A stretch of DNA of 64,000 bases, from assembly GCA_040830545.1 (NCBI GenBank), contig JBFOMB010000126.1, positions 1 through 64,000 on the forward strand. Direction: 5' to 3'. The notes under the pieces are model-generated. The model did no database searches. It had not been told where the DNA came from and worked only from the letters and a program-made list of their open reading frames with translations. Position numbers and translations under genes: made by a program. This document shows positions 25,539 through 36,600 of the stretch, piece by piece (position 1 is the stretch's first letter; the number at the start of each line of letters is the position of its first letter). This stretch comes from HXMU1420-2 sp040830545 (GTDB lineage Bacteria > Pseudomonadota > Alphaproteobacteria > Rhodobacterales > Rhodobacteraceae).

Positions 25539-27394
25539 GGCAGGACCCGCCACAACAGCAGCCGCGCCCGCACCAGCGTGCCGCGCAGCCATTGCCGCGC
25601 CAGGGTGGTCTGCCCGGTGGTAATCTTGGCCACGCCCTGCAGGCCGGGGCGCAGGGCTGCGCCGCCCGCATCCACACTGGCATCCACGCGGAACCGGTTC
25701 TCACCATTCTCGGGCGTGGAGACCGAGGCGATGCTGGTCACGGTAAAGGGCACCGTCCGGCTGGCCTGCCCCGAAAACACCACGCCACCGCTTTGCCCCG
25801 GCGCGACCAGTTCCAGATCAAATTCGCTGACATCGACAAACAGGCGGAACCGGTCCAGCGTCGCCACCTCGAACAGCACATCGCCCAGCCTTACCGGTGC
25901 CCCGATGCGCTGGGACAGGTCGCCCGATATCACCTGCCCGGGTTGTGCAGCCCGAATGGTCAGCCGTTCCAGCCGCGTGTCGATCAGCGCCAGCCGCGCG
26001 CGAGCTTCGTCCAGTTCGGCGCGTGCGAGGGCCGCATTGGTGCGATTGACCTCAGCAATGGCCTGCCGCCAGTTCTGCTCGGCCGTGCGCACGGCGGCCA
26101 ACGCCGCGCTTTGTTCCAGCCGCAGGTCGCGGTCATCCAGACGGACCAGAACATCCCCCGCGGCCACCACGTCCCCGGCCTGCACCAGCGCGGCCTCGAT
26201 AAACCCATCCACGGGTGCCACGATGCTACGCTGGACCCCGCCGCGCAGGGTGGCGTCCGCGCGCACGCGCTGATCCACCGGCACGAAAAACGGCGTGGCC
26301 ACCAGAGCGGCCAGAACAATCGCCCCAACGGTAAAGGCAGGCCGCCGGCCAAAGAGGGCGCTGAGCCCCCGGCCCGCCAGATACCGCCCCTTGCCCGAGA
26401 TCCAGCGCGTTTCGTCATACTTGGCCTTGAGCAGCGGCGCGATGGCCGTAGCGGCCAGTTTGAAATCCAGCACCGCGCTGTCGTCCAGTTCCAGCACCTC
26501 GTCCTGCGCACGGTTCTTTTCGACCAGCAAAACACCGACCACCTCGCCCCGCACCAGCAGGGGCGTCGACATGATCAGGCCTGCGCCCGTGTCCCGTGAC
26601 AACGCCTGATGGGACAGGCGGATCATGTTTCGCCCGTCGGGCCGTTCGGGGTAAACCACCACGTCCGACTGATCCGCCGCCTCGGCCATGGCGGCTTCGT
26701 ATTGGCGCACAAGTGCTGCCTTGCGGGAAAAACTGGTGTCGCGCGACAGCGCCTCCAGCCGCAGCCGTTTGCCCCGCATCATCGCCAGCGCCGCCCGGTC
26801 AAACCCGCTGCGCTGGGGCAATTCGTTGACCAGCGCCAGCGCGGCGGCCTCGAACCGCTGATGCACGTCCGTGGCGGCCAGCAAGTCCAGCACCAGCCGC
26901 GCGGATTGCGCCTGCTGCGTTCCCAGCGCCGCGCGCCCCTGCCACAGCCGGGATTCCAGCCAGCCGCTGGCCCAGTGCATTTCCCGCATGATCCCCTGCA
27001 AACCAGCACCGGGATGGGATGTCAGCCGCATCACCGTCACGGCCACAATCGCGCCGTCCTGCTGGATCGGATAGCCCAACAACGGCCCGCCGGGGTCGAT
27101 TTTCAGGAACGGTTCGGCGCGGCGGGTGGTCTGATCTGCAACAGGCGCGTAGTCTGCCAGATCCTGCCCTTCGGTCGACCAGCCTGCGGCCAGACCCAAC
27201 TGCCCCGTATCCCCGCGCAGAAACAGCACCGCTGCACGGGTGCCTTCCAGTTTCCGGCACACAATCGCCAGCCACCCGGCCAGATAGGCCTCGTTCGATT
27301 GCGGGGTCAGGAAATCCCGCCACGCATCCTGACTGACAAACAGCGGTGGCGTCTCAGCCGTTTCTGGCGCCGTTTCATTCACCTCGATCTGCAT
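25535..27394 (-). CDS. GAF-domain HlyD-family periplasmic adaptor
   Basis: The 619-residue protein has a cytoplasmic N-terminal half with a GAF-like sensor domain (about residues 165-325; PLLVRGEVVGVLLVEKNR). One transmembrane helix follows (AFTVGAIVLAALVATPFFV, about 365-385), and then a HlyD/membrane-fusion adaptor: RSIVAPVDGFIEAALVQAGDVVAAGDVLVRLDD, a coiled-coil hairpin rich in Ala/Arg/Glu, and a beta-barrel ending RPGLQGVAKITTG. HlyD proteins bridge inner-membrane motors and outer-membrane channels. The GAF domain suggests that export is gated by a cytoplasmic signal. It lies 10 bp after the DUF3467 gene and overlaps the M50 gene by 4 bp. No ABC transporter is adjacent. Confidence 0.88.
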   Translation of the reverse strand: MQIEVNETAPETAETPPLFVSQDAWRDFLTPQSNEAYLAGWLAIVCRKLEGTRAAVLFLRGDTGQLGLAAGWSTEGQDLADYAPVADQTTRRAEPFLKIDPGGPLLGYPIQQDGAIVAVTVMRLTSHPGAGLQGIMREMHWASGWLESRLWQGRAALGTQQAQSARLVLDLLAATDVHQRFEAAALALVNELPQRSGFDRAALAMMRGKRLRLEALSRDTSFSRKAALVRQYEAAMAEAADQSDVVVYPERPDGRNMIRLSHQALSRDTGAGLIMSTPLLVRGEVVGVLLVEKNRAQDEVLELDDSAVLDFKLAATAIAPLLKAKYDETRWISGKGRYLAGRGLSALFGRRPAFTVGAIVLAALVATPFFVPVDQRVRADATLRGGVQRSIVAPVDGFIEAALVQAGDVVAAGDVLVRLDDRDLRLEQSAALAAVRTAEQNWRQAIAEVNRTNAALARAELDEARARLALIDTRLERLTIRAAQPGQVISGDLSQRIGAPVRLGDVLFEVATLDRFRLFVDVSEFDLELVAPGQSGGVVFSGQASRTVPFTVTSIASVSTPENGENRFRVDASVDAGGAALRPGLQGVAKITTGQTTLARQWLRGTLVRARLLLWRVLP

Positions 27395-27404
27395 CGAGCC
27401 CCGA

Positions 27405-27698
27405 TTACTCCGGGATCGGCCCGTGCCGGGCTTCGTATTCCTCCATCAGCGACACCAGCACATCGCGCATACGGATCGCCGCACGCGGGCTCAGCATGAT
27501 GCGGTGTTCGATCTGGATCAGGTAATCTTCGTCCGGGCGGTCCCAGCTTTGGTTCACACCGAAATTCAACACCACCTCGTCCGCCGTTGTCGATCCGTTG
27601 CAAACATTGCAATAGCTCGACTTCATCCGGCTGGTGTCCAGCTGAATGCGCCGTTCGTCGGTCCCGTCGGTCTGCGGCGTATCGGTCGTTTCGTTCAT
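27405..27698 (-). CDS. DUF3467-family small protein
   Basis: The 97-residue soluble protein fits the DUF3467 family: an SSYCNVCNGSTTADEVVLNFG core, then IEHRIMLSPRAAIRMRDVLVSLMEEYEARHGPIPE, where the LSP-x-AA-x-R...YE-x-x-G ending is characteristic. The CNVC pair could bind metal or form a disulfide. Family function is unknown. Its ATG overlaps the stop of the giant gene (TAATG), and the GAF-HlyD gene follows after 10 bp, so it is made together with both. A chaperone, targeting or plug role for the giant protein is a reasonable guess from position only. Confidence 0.85.
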   Translation of the reverse strand: MNETTDTPQTDGTDERRIQLDTSRMKSSYCNVCNGSTTADEVVLNFGVNQSWDRPDEDYLIQIEHRIMLSPRAAIRMRDVLVSLMEEYEARHGPIPE

Positions 27699-30600
27699 TA
27701 TGGGTTGGTCTCCAGCAAATGCTTGTGTTTCGCGGCCCGTGCCCCGCTGCGCGCGTTGGACGATTTGCCCACCGCCGCCAGCGTAGCCGCCGCTATCAAT
27801 GCCTTGGGCAGCGTGACGGCCTGCGTGTTTATGTCAAGCGCCGCCTGTTCTGCTGCCTGTCCTTCTGTGCCCGGCAGGCCCTCGATCAGGGACGCGCTGT
27901 CACCCGGCACGGCCTCGAAGCACAGGCGTTGCAGCGTCGTCGGGCCGTCAATCGCGCCCTCGGACGCAACAACGGCGGATTCTCCCAGCTTGGTGCCAAA
28001 GAGCGCATTGGATTCAAAATCCTCGGGCGCTTCGGTGACGATACACATCTGGTTCAGGTCATCATCGGCAAAGGCCGGCAGGCCGTAGCTTTCCGGGTTG
28101 TCCAGGTCCAGCTTGTCCTTGTCCACCAGTGACGCGCTGTCCAGCCGCCATTCGTCCGGCAGAACCAGAACATCGGCCACCTGGGTCTGGAAGCAGAAAT
28201 TCTTGGTCTCGGCGTTGTCCTCCTTGGAGGTGACAAGACAGACATTGACCAACCCGCCACTACCGTCAGCGGGGCGGGTGTAGTCCGACACATCGCGGTC
28301 AAAACTGGTGTCCAGCAGGCTGGCAAAGCTTTGCAGCGCCCCCTCGTCCGCGTCCCCGGACGTTGTGAACAGGTCACTGTCGGCCCGCAGCAGGCGGACA
28401 TCTTCGGGCAGGGCCCCTGTGTCGGTGAAGGCTGTGCCAGTGCCGGACGTGGTCGATCCACCAGCCGCCGGGTCCGACGTAACCGGGCCACCGCCGCCTG
28501 TGCTTGGCGTCTGTCCCGTTCCGCCGCCAATACCCGGCGAGGCGGTCCCGCCGGTCACGGGCTGCGAAATCGGGTCAGGGTTCTGGCCGCCAATCGGGTT
28601 TGGATTGCCGGGCGTTCCAACACCGGGCGTGGGCGCAACCGGGTCTGGCGTGCCTGGTGTGACAACAACAGGCGGTGGGGTGACCGGATCCACACCAACC
28701 GGGGGTGGAACAATCGGACCGGGTTGCGGGTCAGGCACAACCGGGGGCGCGGGCGTGACAGAAGATGCCGGTATCCGCAGCAGGTTCGGGTCAAGCAGAC
28801 GCCATGCCTGCAGCCCGCCCATCCCGGCGCTGTCCAGATCACGCAGCAACGCGGCATCCGCAGCGGTCACGGTCCCGTCACCATCCGCATCACCCAGTTG
28901 CGCGGCAACCGTCAGGCTCTGATCCGCACTGAGGGCCGCGTTTTCGGGCGATTGAACCTCGCCGTTGATTTCGATGATGCGCGCCTGCAGGCCAGCGGCG
29001 ACCGCGCCATAGGCGGTCGAACCGTTCAACGCGCCTTCCAGATGACCCAGCACGATGGCTCCGGGCGGAAGTGGTTCAGCAAAGGTCAGGCGGTAGACAT
29101 GCCGCCCGGTCACCGTGCTCTCGCGTGTGATGGTGGCCCCGGCGATGGTGGAGCTCAACCCCTCCAGCCCGATCACGGCGCTGTCCCAGTCCACCTGCAA
29201 CAGCAGTGACCGGACCCCGCCTGCATGGGTCAAAGCAACCTCCAGACCGCGACCATCAACGCCCAACCGTTCACCCGGCCTTAGCACAGCGTCTTCCAGC
29301 TGCACCTGTGCCGGGGCGGCGGCGATTTGGACCTGCTGCTCGTAGACGCCGTTGGCGTCCCCGGCCAGCACGTCAAATGCGTTGCGCCAGCCCTGTGCAT
29401 TGCCGGTCAGACGGATCGTGTAGTTGCCCGGGGCCAGCGCGTCGCCGCTGGTCACAAAGGCGAAACCGCGATTATCCGCATCCAGCACCACCGTGCCCCG
29501 CACCTGCATGCCATCCGGCGCAATCAGTGCCACGTCAATCGGTTCCGCCCCACTGCCCGGCAGCGTGTAGGGATTGGGCAGGCTAGTATCGACCGGCCCG
29601 TCAAAGCGCACATTCACACCCCACGGCGCGGCCACAACGCTGGTCACGCGCAGCCCCGGCGTCACAATCTGCGCCGTGTGGGTCGCCGCAGAGGTTATGC
29701 CGTTCTGATCCGTTGCAGTCACCACAATCGTGTAAGTGCCCGGCAGGTTGTATTGGTGGGTAAACCCGCGCTGGTCCGCAGCGGGCATGTCCGTGCTGCC
29801 GTCGCCCCAGTCGATATGCAGCGTCTGCACCATATCTCCACCGGGGTCAGTCACCGCCAGTGCAAGGGCAAAGTCCTGCCGCATGATGCCCGTTGGATCA
29901 GCCGTCAGTGCCAGCGACAACGGCACGTTCCCGACCGAAACCGTAAAGCCCTGCTGCGCAACGCCGCCCCGCCCGTCTGTCGCCCGCACGACAAAGCTCG
30001 CATCGCCCGCCGCCTGCACAGCGGTCCATTCCAGCAACCCCGTGGTGCTAAGCGTTGCGCCCGCCGGGGCGGAGACCAGATCATAGCCAATCGGATCGCC
30101 ATCCACATCGGTGGCGGTCAGCTGCACGCGCAGAATACCACCCTGCTGCACCGCCTGATCCGCAACAACGGCCAGTTCCGGGTTGTCATTCACCGGCCGC
30201 ACGTCCAGGCGCAGCAGGCCCGGCAGGCTGGACAGGGCCCCGTCACTGGCACGGAAGGTAAAGCTGTCCGCGCCGTTGAAATTCGCATTCGGTGTATAGC
30301 GCCAGACGCCGGTCGACACCTGCGCCAGCGTGCCGTTGTCCGGCGCGCGTGCAATGGCAGTGGTCAGCGCATCGCCGTCGGCATCCCCGACCAGCGGGCG
30401 CAGATCAATCACCGCGCTGCCGTCTTCGTCCAGCACAACGGTGCTGCTGTTGGCAAAGGGCGCGGTGTTGTTCAACTCGCTTGGCACATCAAAGGTCAGC
30501 GCCTCGAACCGGACCTCGGCATCGCTGGCCCCAAAGCCCAGCAGGTCCAGCGACAGCTTCAGCCCCGCCGTCAGATCCAGAACCGACAGGTCAATTGTCA

Positions 30601-33600
30601 CCTTGCGCTGTGTGAACCCATCCCCGCGCACCACCGGATCAGACAGGGACAGGCCCGGCCCCAGACGGATCGTGCCATCGGCCTGCACGTTCATTGCGGC
30701 GTCCGTGCTGGCCAGCCCCTGCACCAGGCTCAGCGGCACATCGAACCGGTTGAGCAGGGCCACCTCGAACGCATCCCCCGGCCCGCCTGTGGTCGCGGTC
30801 ATCCGCGTCAGCATGTCAAAGCTCAGCGTTGTCGCATTGGCCGGAACGGTCAGGGTGCGATAGGCGGCGGTGCGGGTGACAGGGCCTTCGCTGATCGCCA
30901 GCCCCTCTGCTGTGTCAGCCACATTGCCGATCACGGTCCAGCCACTGGTCAGCGTGCGCGGCTCTGTCCCCGGCGCAAAGGCATAGCCGTTTTCCTGCGC
31001 CTTCAGCACACCCTTGCGCTCGGCCTCCCCAAGGAAGCGCAGCAGTTCGTCTGCCTCACCCGTTGACGTGCCTTCGCCGTTTGCCGCCAGTTTCAGGATC
31101 GTCTGCAGCTGATCCAACACGACAAAGTTGTTGCGATCCCCCATCAGGGACGGCGCGATGACCGGCAGGTTGTTTTCGAAATCATAAAGGTCCGGCAGGC
31201 CAAACGTATGCGCCAGTTCGTGCGCATAGGCCCAGGCCATGGTTTCCGCAAAAGCATCTGCCGCCTTGAACCCGTCGGTCTCGGCCATCGGGCGCAGCGC
31301 GTCAAAGACCGCGCCAACGTCCAGAATTACATCGTCCCCGGTGATCTGGTCGTTGAACAATCCATCCAGTACATAGAGACGCTGCGCAGCCGTCCAATAT
31401 CCCGGATCGGTCAGCAGCTTGTCGAAATCCGCCTTGCCCGCCGCGCCATCCGATTTCACCGGTTCGAAATCATAGCTGGCAAAGCCCAGCCGCGTACCTT
31501 CGCCCAGTTCGGTCAGGGCCAGACGGATTTTTTCAATCGGTTCAGCCAGATTGTCGTCCAACGCCTGCGATTTCGCCTCGATTGTGTTGCGTTGATCGTC
31601 CTGATTGGTGAGGTGCTGTTCCAGCCCGCCCAGCAGGGTATCCGCTTCGGCCCGTGTGGCGCTGTCCTTGGCAAAGAACGCGGCCAGATCGTCGAAAATG
31701 GCCTTGTTGGCGCCTAGGTAGTCCGCAAAATCCGCGTTGACGTCCCCAAATTCCGTGCCCAGATCGGCGGGGTTGGCGCTGCCCAGATCGACATTTTCGG
31801 TGATCGCGGTGCCAAAGAGCTTGGACAGGTTCAGCCCCGCCTTGTTGGCCGCGGCAGCCGCATTCAAACCTGCCTTGCGCAGACCGTGGACGGTCAGCAG
31901 AATCTCGGCGGATTGCTGGTTCGTCCAGCGCACCTCGGCTGACGCCCCATCAACAAAGTTCCGGATATTGTTGACCAGGTCCTGTGTTGCGCGGTTCTGC
32001 GAATCCAGCGTCGACCTGATCATGTCGCTGCGCTGGCGTGCTTCCTGAATCACCTGCTGCAGATCGACCGAATTGCGCGTCTGCTCTTCGATGTTCTGCT
32101 GCAGATCCTGCACCACATTGCCTGCCTCGTTCACGGCGCTCTGCGCCTTGCGCATCGCATCGCTCAACTCGCTGGACAGGTTCAGCAGCCCCTCGCGGTT
32201 GCCGACCAGCCGGTCCAGTGCAGTGCCCGGACCGGAGCCGGTATCCGAAATGGTTGTATCCAGCGTGCCCAGCACCTCCAGTATGCGGTCACTGTCATAG
32301 CCCAGCGGGTCGTTCGGATTGCCCGAATTGCGCAGGATGTCGCCAATGGCTTCTTTCTGGAATTCGGTGGACGCGGCCCCGCCGCTCAGGAAGTTGTTGC
32401 CCGACCCCGTCAAAACCTCCAGCTGCCGCGCCAGCGCCGCCTCGGCTGTTTCACGCTCGTCACCCGGAATGGCATCCGGATTGCCCCCTTCGTCGCGCAA
32501 CCGGTTCACAAACCCGCCGTTCTGGATGCGATGCATCACCTCTTCGGCCTCAAGGCGCAATTCCTCGACCTGTCCGTCGTCGCCTGACAGGATTTGCAAC
32601 TGGCTGAAAATCACCTCTTCGGACCGGGTTGCACTTTTGGCCCCGATGGCGTCCAGAACATCGCGGCTCAGCTCGTCCTCCGAGGCCCTGATTTCGCTGA
32701 GGTCAACGGACTCGAGCCCGTTTTCCTTCGCGAACACTCTCAGCCGTTCCATCACGTCAACGGTCGATTGCACGTTCGAGGTGCCCTCGGCCCGTGCCTC
32801 GGCATCCTCCATGGCAAAGCGAATGTCGTTGTTCAGGTCCGGATCGAACAGGACATTATCCAGGCCCAGATCAATCAGGATGTTGTCGATCCGGGACTGA
32901 GTGTTGAAATAGCTGTTATAGACCGCGCCCTGAGCCTTGTTGGCGGCCTTGTTCTTGGCAATGGCCTTTTCATAGGTCTTGATCACGATGCCAAAGGATT
33001 TGTCCAACAGGTCGCCATCCCGCGTCACCCCGGCAAAGAACAGCTGGCTGTCATCGCGCCACACGCCCTGTGCGTCGGTTGCCGCTGTCAGCGCGTCGGC
33101 CACAGCCGAGGTGTCCACCCCGCCGCCAAACTGCGCCGCAAACCCGGCCAGCGCGCGGTCCAATCCGGACAGGGCCCCCTGATACTGGCCCAGTGCGCCG
33201 GCCATCTGCGCGGCATTGGATGTGTAGGTGGCCGCCAGTGACGCGCCCGTAACACCGGACCCGGAAATCAGGCTGTCCGCCAGATCGGCCAGACCCGACC
33301 CGCCTGCGGACAACAGCTGTGCATAAGCGTCCTCGCTGGGCGTGCCACCGGTGAAGGTGCCTGCACCTGTCACAGCGGCCACCGCGTCTTTCAACGCGTC
33401 CAGCGCCGCCTGCAACGTGGACCGGGCCACCTTCTGTTCAGCGCTGTCGCCGGTCGCTGCGGTCAGTTCCGCCTCTATCTGCGCGATCAGGGTACTGGCT
33501 GCCTGATCCAGTTCCGTCAGGCTGGTTTGCCGTGCGGTATGTGTGCCGCTGAACCGCTGACCCAGCGCGTTCTTGTCCGATTGCCCGTTTTCCAGACTGC

Positions 33601-36600
33601 CGATGATCAGCCCGGTCAGCTCGTCGCCAGCGGCGGCATGGCTGATCGCGTCCTGCCGTGTCTCCACACTGATCCGGATCAGGCCGGTCAGCTCGGTCAC
33701 GCCCTCCTGCGCCGGGGGCTGGACGGATGGCGGCGGGATGTCCTTGGGGATTGACCGGATACGGTCGCGCAGCTCGTCCACCGTTTCGACCGGCGGCTGC
33801 TCGCGCCGGGCCACGGCCTCGCCAATGACCGTACCGGTTTTGAGGATCTCGTCCTCTTCGTCGCTGCGATCCACAAGGAAGGTTTCGGTCTGCACCGCCC
33901 CGTTGCGGAACACGAGGTTCTGATCGCCCCTGCCATGCGAGATGACAAAGTGATCGCCACCGGCTTCGAACACCTTGCGCACGCGGTCGGCGATGTCGTC
34001 GATCACCGTGCCCCAATCGGCACCGGTCAGGGTGTCAAAATACCGGGCAAAGCTGTTTTCCTCGGTCACCTCGGCCAGTGCCTCGGCATCCCGGATGGCG
34101 GTCAGCTGTGTTGCAATCCGCTCGCGCAGGGTTGCGAAGTCCAGACCGATGTCCTGCCGTTTTGTGCCATGGGCGCGGAATTCCAGTTCGGTGATCACCT
34201 TGCCTTCGAACGACAGGGCCAGTGTCTGCTCGCTTTCGACGCGCGGTTGCTGGCCGTTTGGGATCACCGCGATGGGCTGAGGTTTGAACACCACCTCGAA
34301 CCCGCCGGTCACGTTTTCCCCGGTCAGCGTCCTGCTGGACAACAGGTTCGCGACCGAGATGTCGCGTGTCGCATCCCCGCTGGCCGCGATGTGGAACGTG
34401 CGCGTGCTGCCGCCTGTCGTGTCTGCGATGTTGTAGACGCCGTCAGTCGTGGAATCGTCCCCCATATCCACGGCATAGAACAGGTTGATGTCCTTGGGCG
34501 GACGATTGACGTCCAGTTCGGTGCCCTTGACCTGAATGGTTGTGCTCAGCAGCAGCGCCTGTTGATTGGCCGCCTGACCCGACAGGAATTCAGGCGTCAG
34601 TTCCGCGGACAAGGGCAGAACCAGCTTTTGCCCCGCAGGCAGGAACGCGCTCAGCTCCACCGGCCCGGTGGCGGTGCTCATATGCAGGGGGAAGCCGCCC
34701 AGGTTTTCCGCGCCATTGATCCGCCAGACGGTGGCGTCGGCGTTGATCTTCAGGAAATCGGATTGCGGAATGCGCAGGGTAATCTGCCGCTGGATGTTCG
34801 TGCCATTGGTAAAGGTCAGCGTGTGCCGGTCGGCGGTTTCCGCCTGGGCATTTGTGGTCAGCAGCGCCTCGACCCCGTCACCATCCTGTCCGACATCGTT
34901 GAACACGATGATCCGGTCATCCTCCTCGCCCTGCGAGTCCTGCAGGGACACCAGCGTCGTGAAGTTGATGTTGTCGATCTCGGCCACCGCGTCGCCGCCC
35001 GAGGCGTCGTTGCGGATGATCAGATACCCGACCTTGCCCTGTACCGACGACGGAATCCTGAAAATCTTGCGTTCCTGCCCGCCGCTCAGCCCGGTTTCGT
35101 TTGTCACCAGACGCGCATCGCGCGGTTCCAGTTCGATCAGTTGATTGCCGATCTTGGCAAACACCTTCAGCGTGGCGCGCGGGGTGTCCTCATAGTCGCT
35201 CCACCGCAGGTCAATCCCCAGCTCGGTCTTGCTGGCGGGGAACAGCATCCGGTTGTGAACCAGTTCGTAATTGGCCGACAGTTCGAAATGATAATCCAGC
35301 AGATTGGCCTGGATCGCGGACAGGATGTTGGGAATGCTCTCGACAAACTTTTCGAGCACGCCGGATTTTGCATCCGACAGGAACCCGTCGATCTTTTCCT
35401 TTCGGAATTCCTTGTTGCTCAGCGACAGTTGCCGGTCCGTTTCGCGGAACCGGTCGAACAGGCCTGAACTGGACGTATCGTCATCAGCACTGGAGAAGAG
35501 CACCGGCGACAGACCTGCGTCTTTCCGCAGATCATCCGCCGTTTGTTCGTAAGTGAACGCGGCCATCAGTTCCAGGAAGTCCTCGGTCGAGATGCCACCC
35601 ACAGCATCCGCAGCCACCGACTGGCCCTGTTTCAGCAGATCGACCAGTGTCGTGACCAGCGAGGTAAAGATCTTCTCTGGCTGCGCCTTGGGATCAAAGC
35701 CTGTCAGGCTGTCTTTCAGCCCCGTAACCTTGCCGACCGAGGCATTGACCAGCGCCGTGATCTTGTCCCGCGCGCCTTTGATGGCCAGATCGCTCCATTC
35801 CCCGATCTTGCGCTGCTCCAGCTTGGTGATTGCTTCCTCGAACTTGGAGAAATCCAGATGGAAGCCCAACGAGTTTTCCGGCAGCACCAGCAAGCTTTGG
35901 TAATAGCTCGAGTCGACCGACGTGCCCTTGGCATAGGTGCCGCCGCCATGCATGGACCAACCCGGCAGCTCGAACCCGCTGCGGCCCGGGATCGGGAAAC
36001 GGCCATAAGTCGGGCGTTTGGTGGCCTGGAAATCGCCGTTGAACAGGTCCGGCACCGCCGTGCCTTTGCCGTCCTTGGCCGAGTTGTTGTATTTGCCGGC
36101 ATCAAACTTGGACCGGTCGGCCAGTTTCAGACGCTCCTGCAACGGCGCGCCGCCGCCCAGAGTGGAATAGAACCAGCCCGTACCAACCCCTTCCCATTGG
36201 CGCGTGTCCTTGGCCGCCTCTGCATCTGTGCGCTTGATGGTCAGCTTGGACCCTTTGCCCTCGGTCTTGCGGTCAGCGGCAAACTTCTCGAACTCGCGCG
36301 CGACATACCAGCTTTTCAGGTTTTTCTCGTAGTCGCTGGCGCTGTCGGCAATGTTGGCCACCGTGGGCGGATTGTCGTCCTTGTAGTACCGCGAAAACGT
36401 GCCCAGCCCATTGAGGATGGAATCCGGCGCAAACGCCGTCACCACGTCCTCGAACCGGTTATAGGGCGACCGCCAGATGCCACTCTGCCCACCGCCGAAC
36501 CCAACATAGGTCTTTTTCGACACATCCGCCGTGCCGGTGTACCAACCCACGGTTCTGGCATTGAGACTGCCCAGACCCAGACCGTTCAGTTCGATCGTGC

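Noticed and set aside
29327..31066. Toxin/immunity pair at the 3' end of the giant gene
   Set aside because: RHS-like and protease motifs made this tempting, but the gene's 3' end encodes structural domains and a Cys tail. The next gene is DUF3467, with no immunity features.
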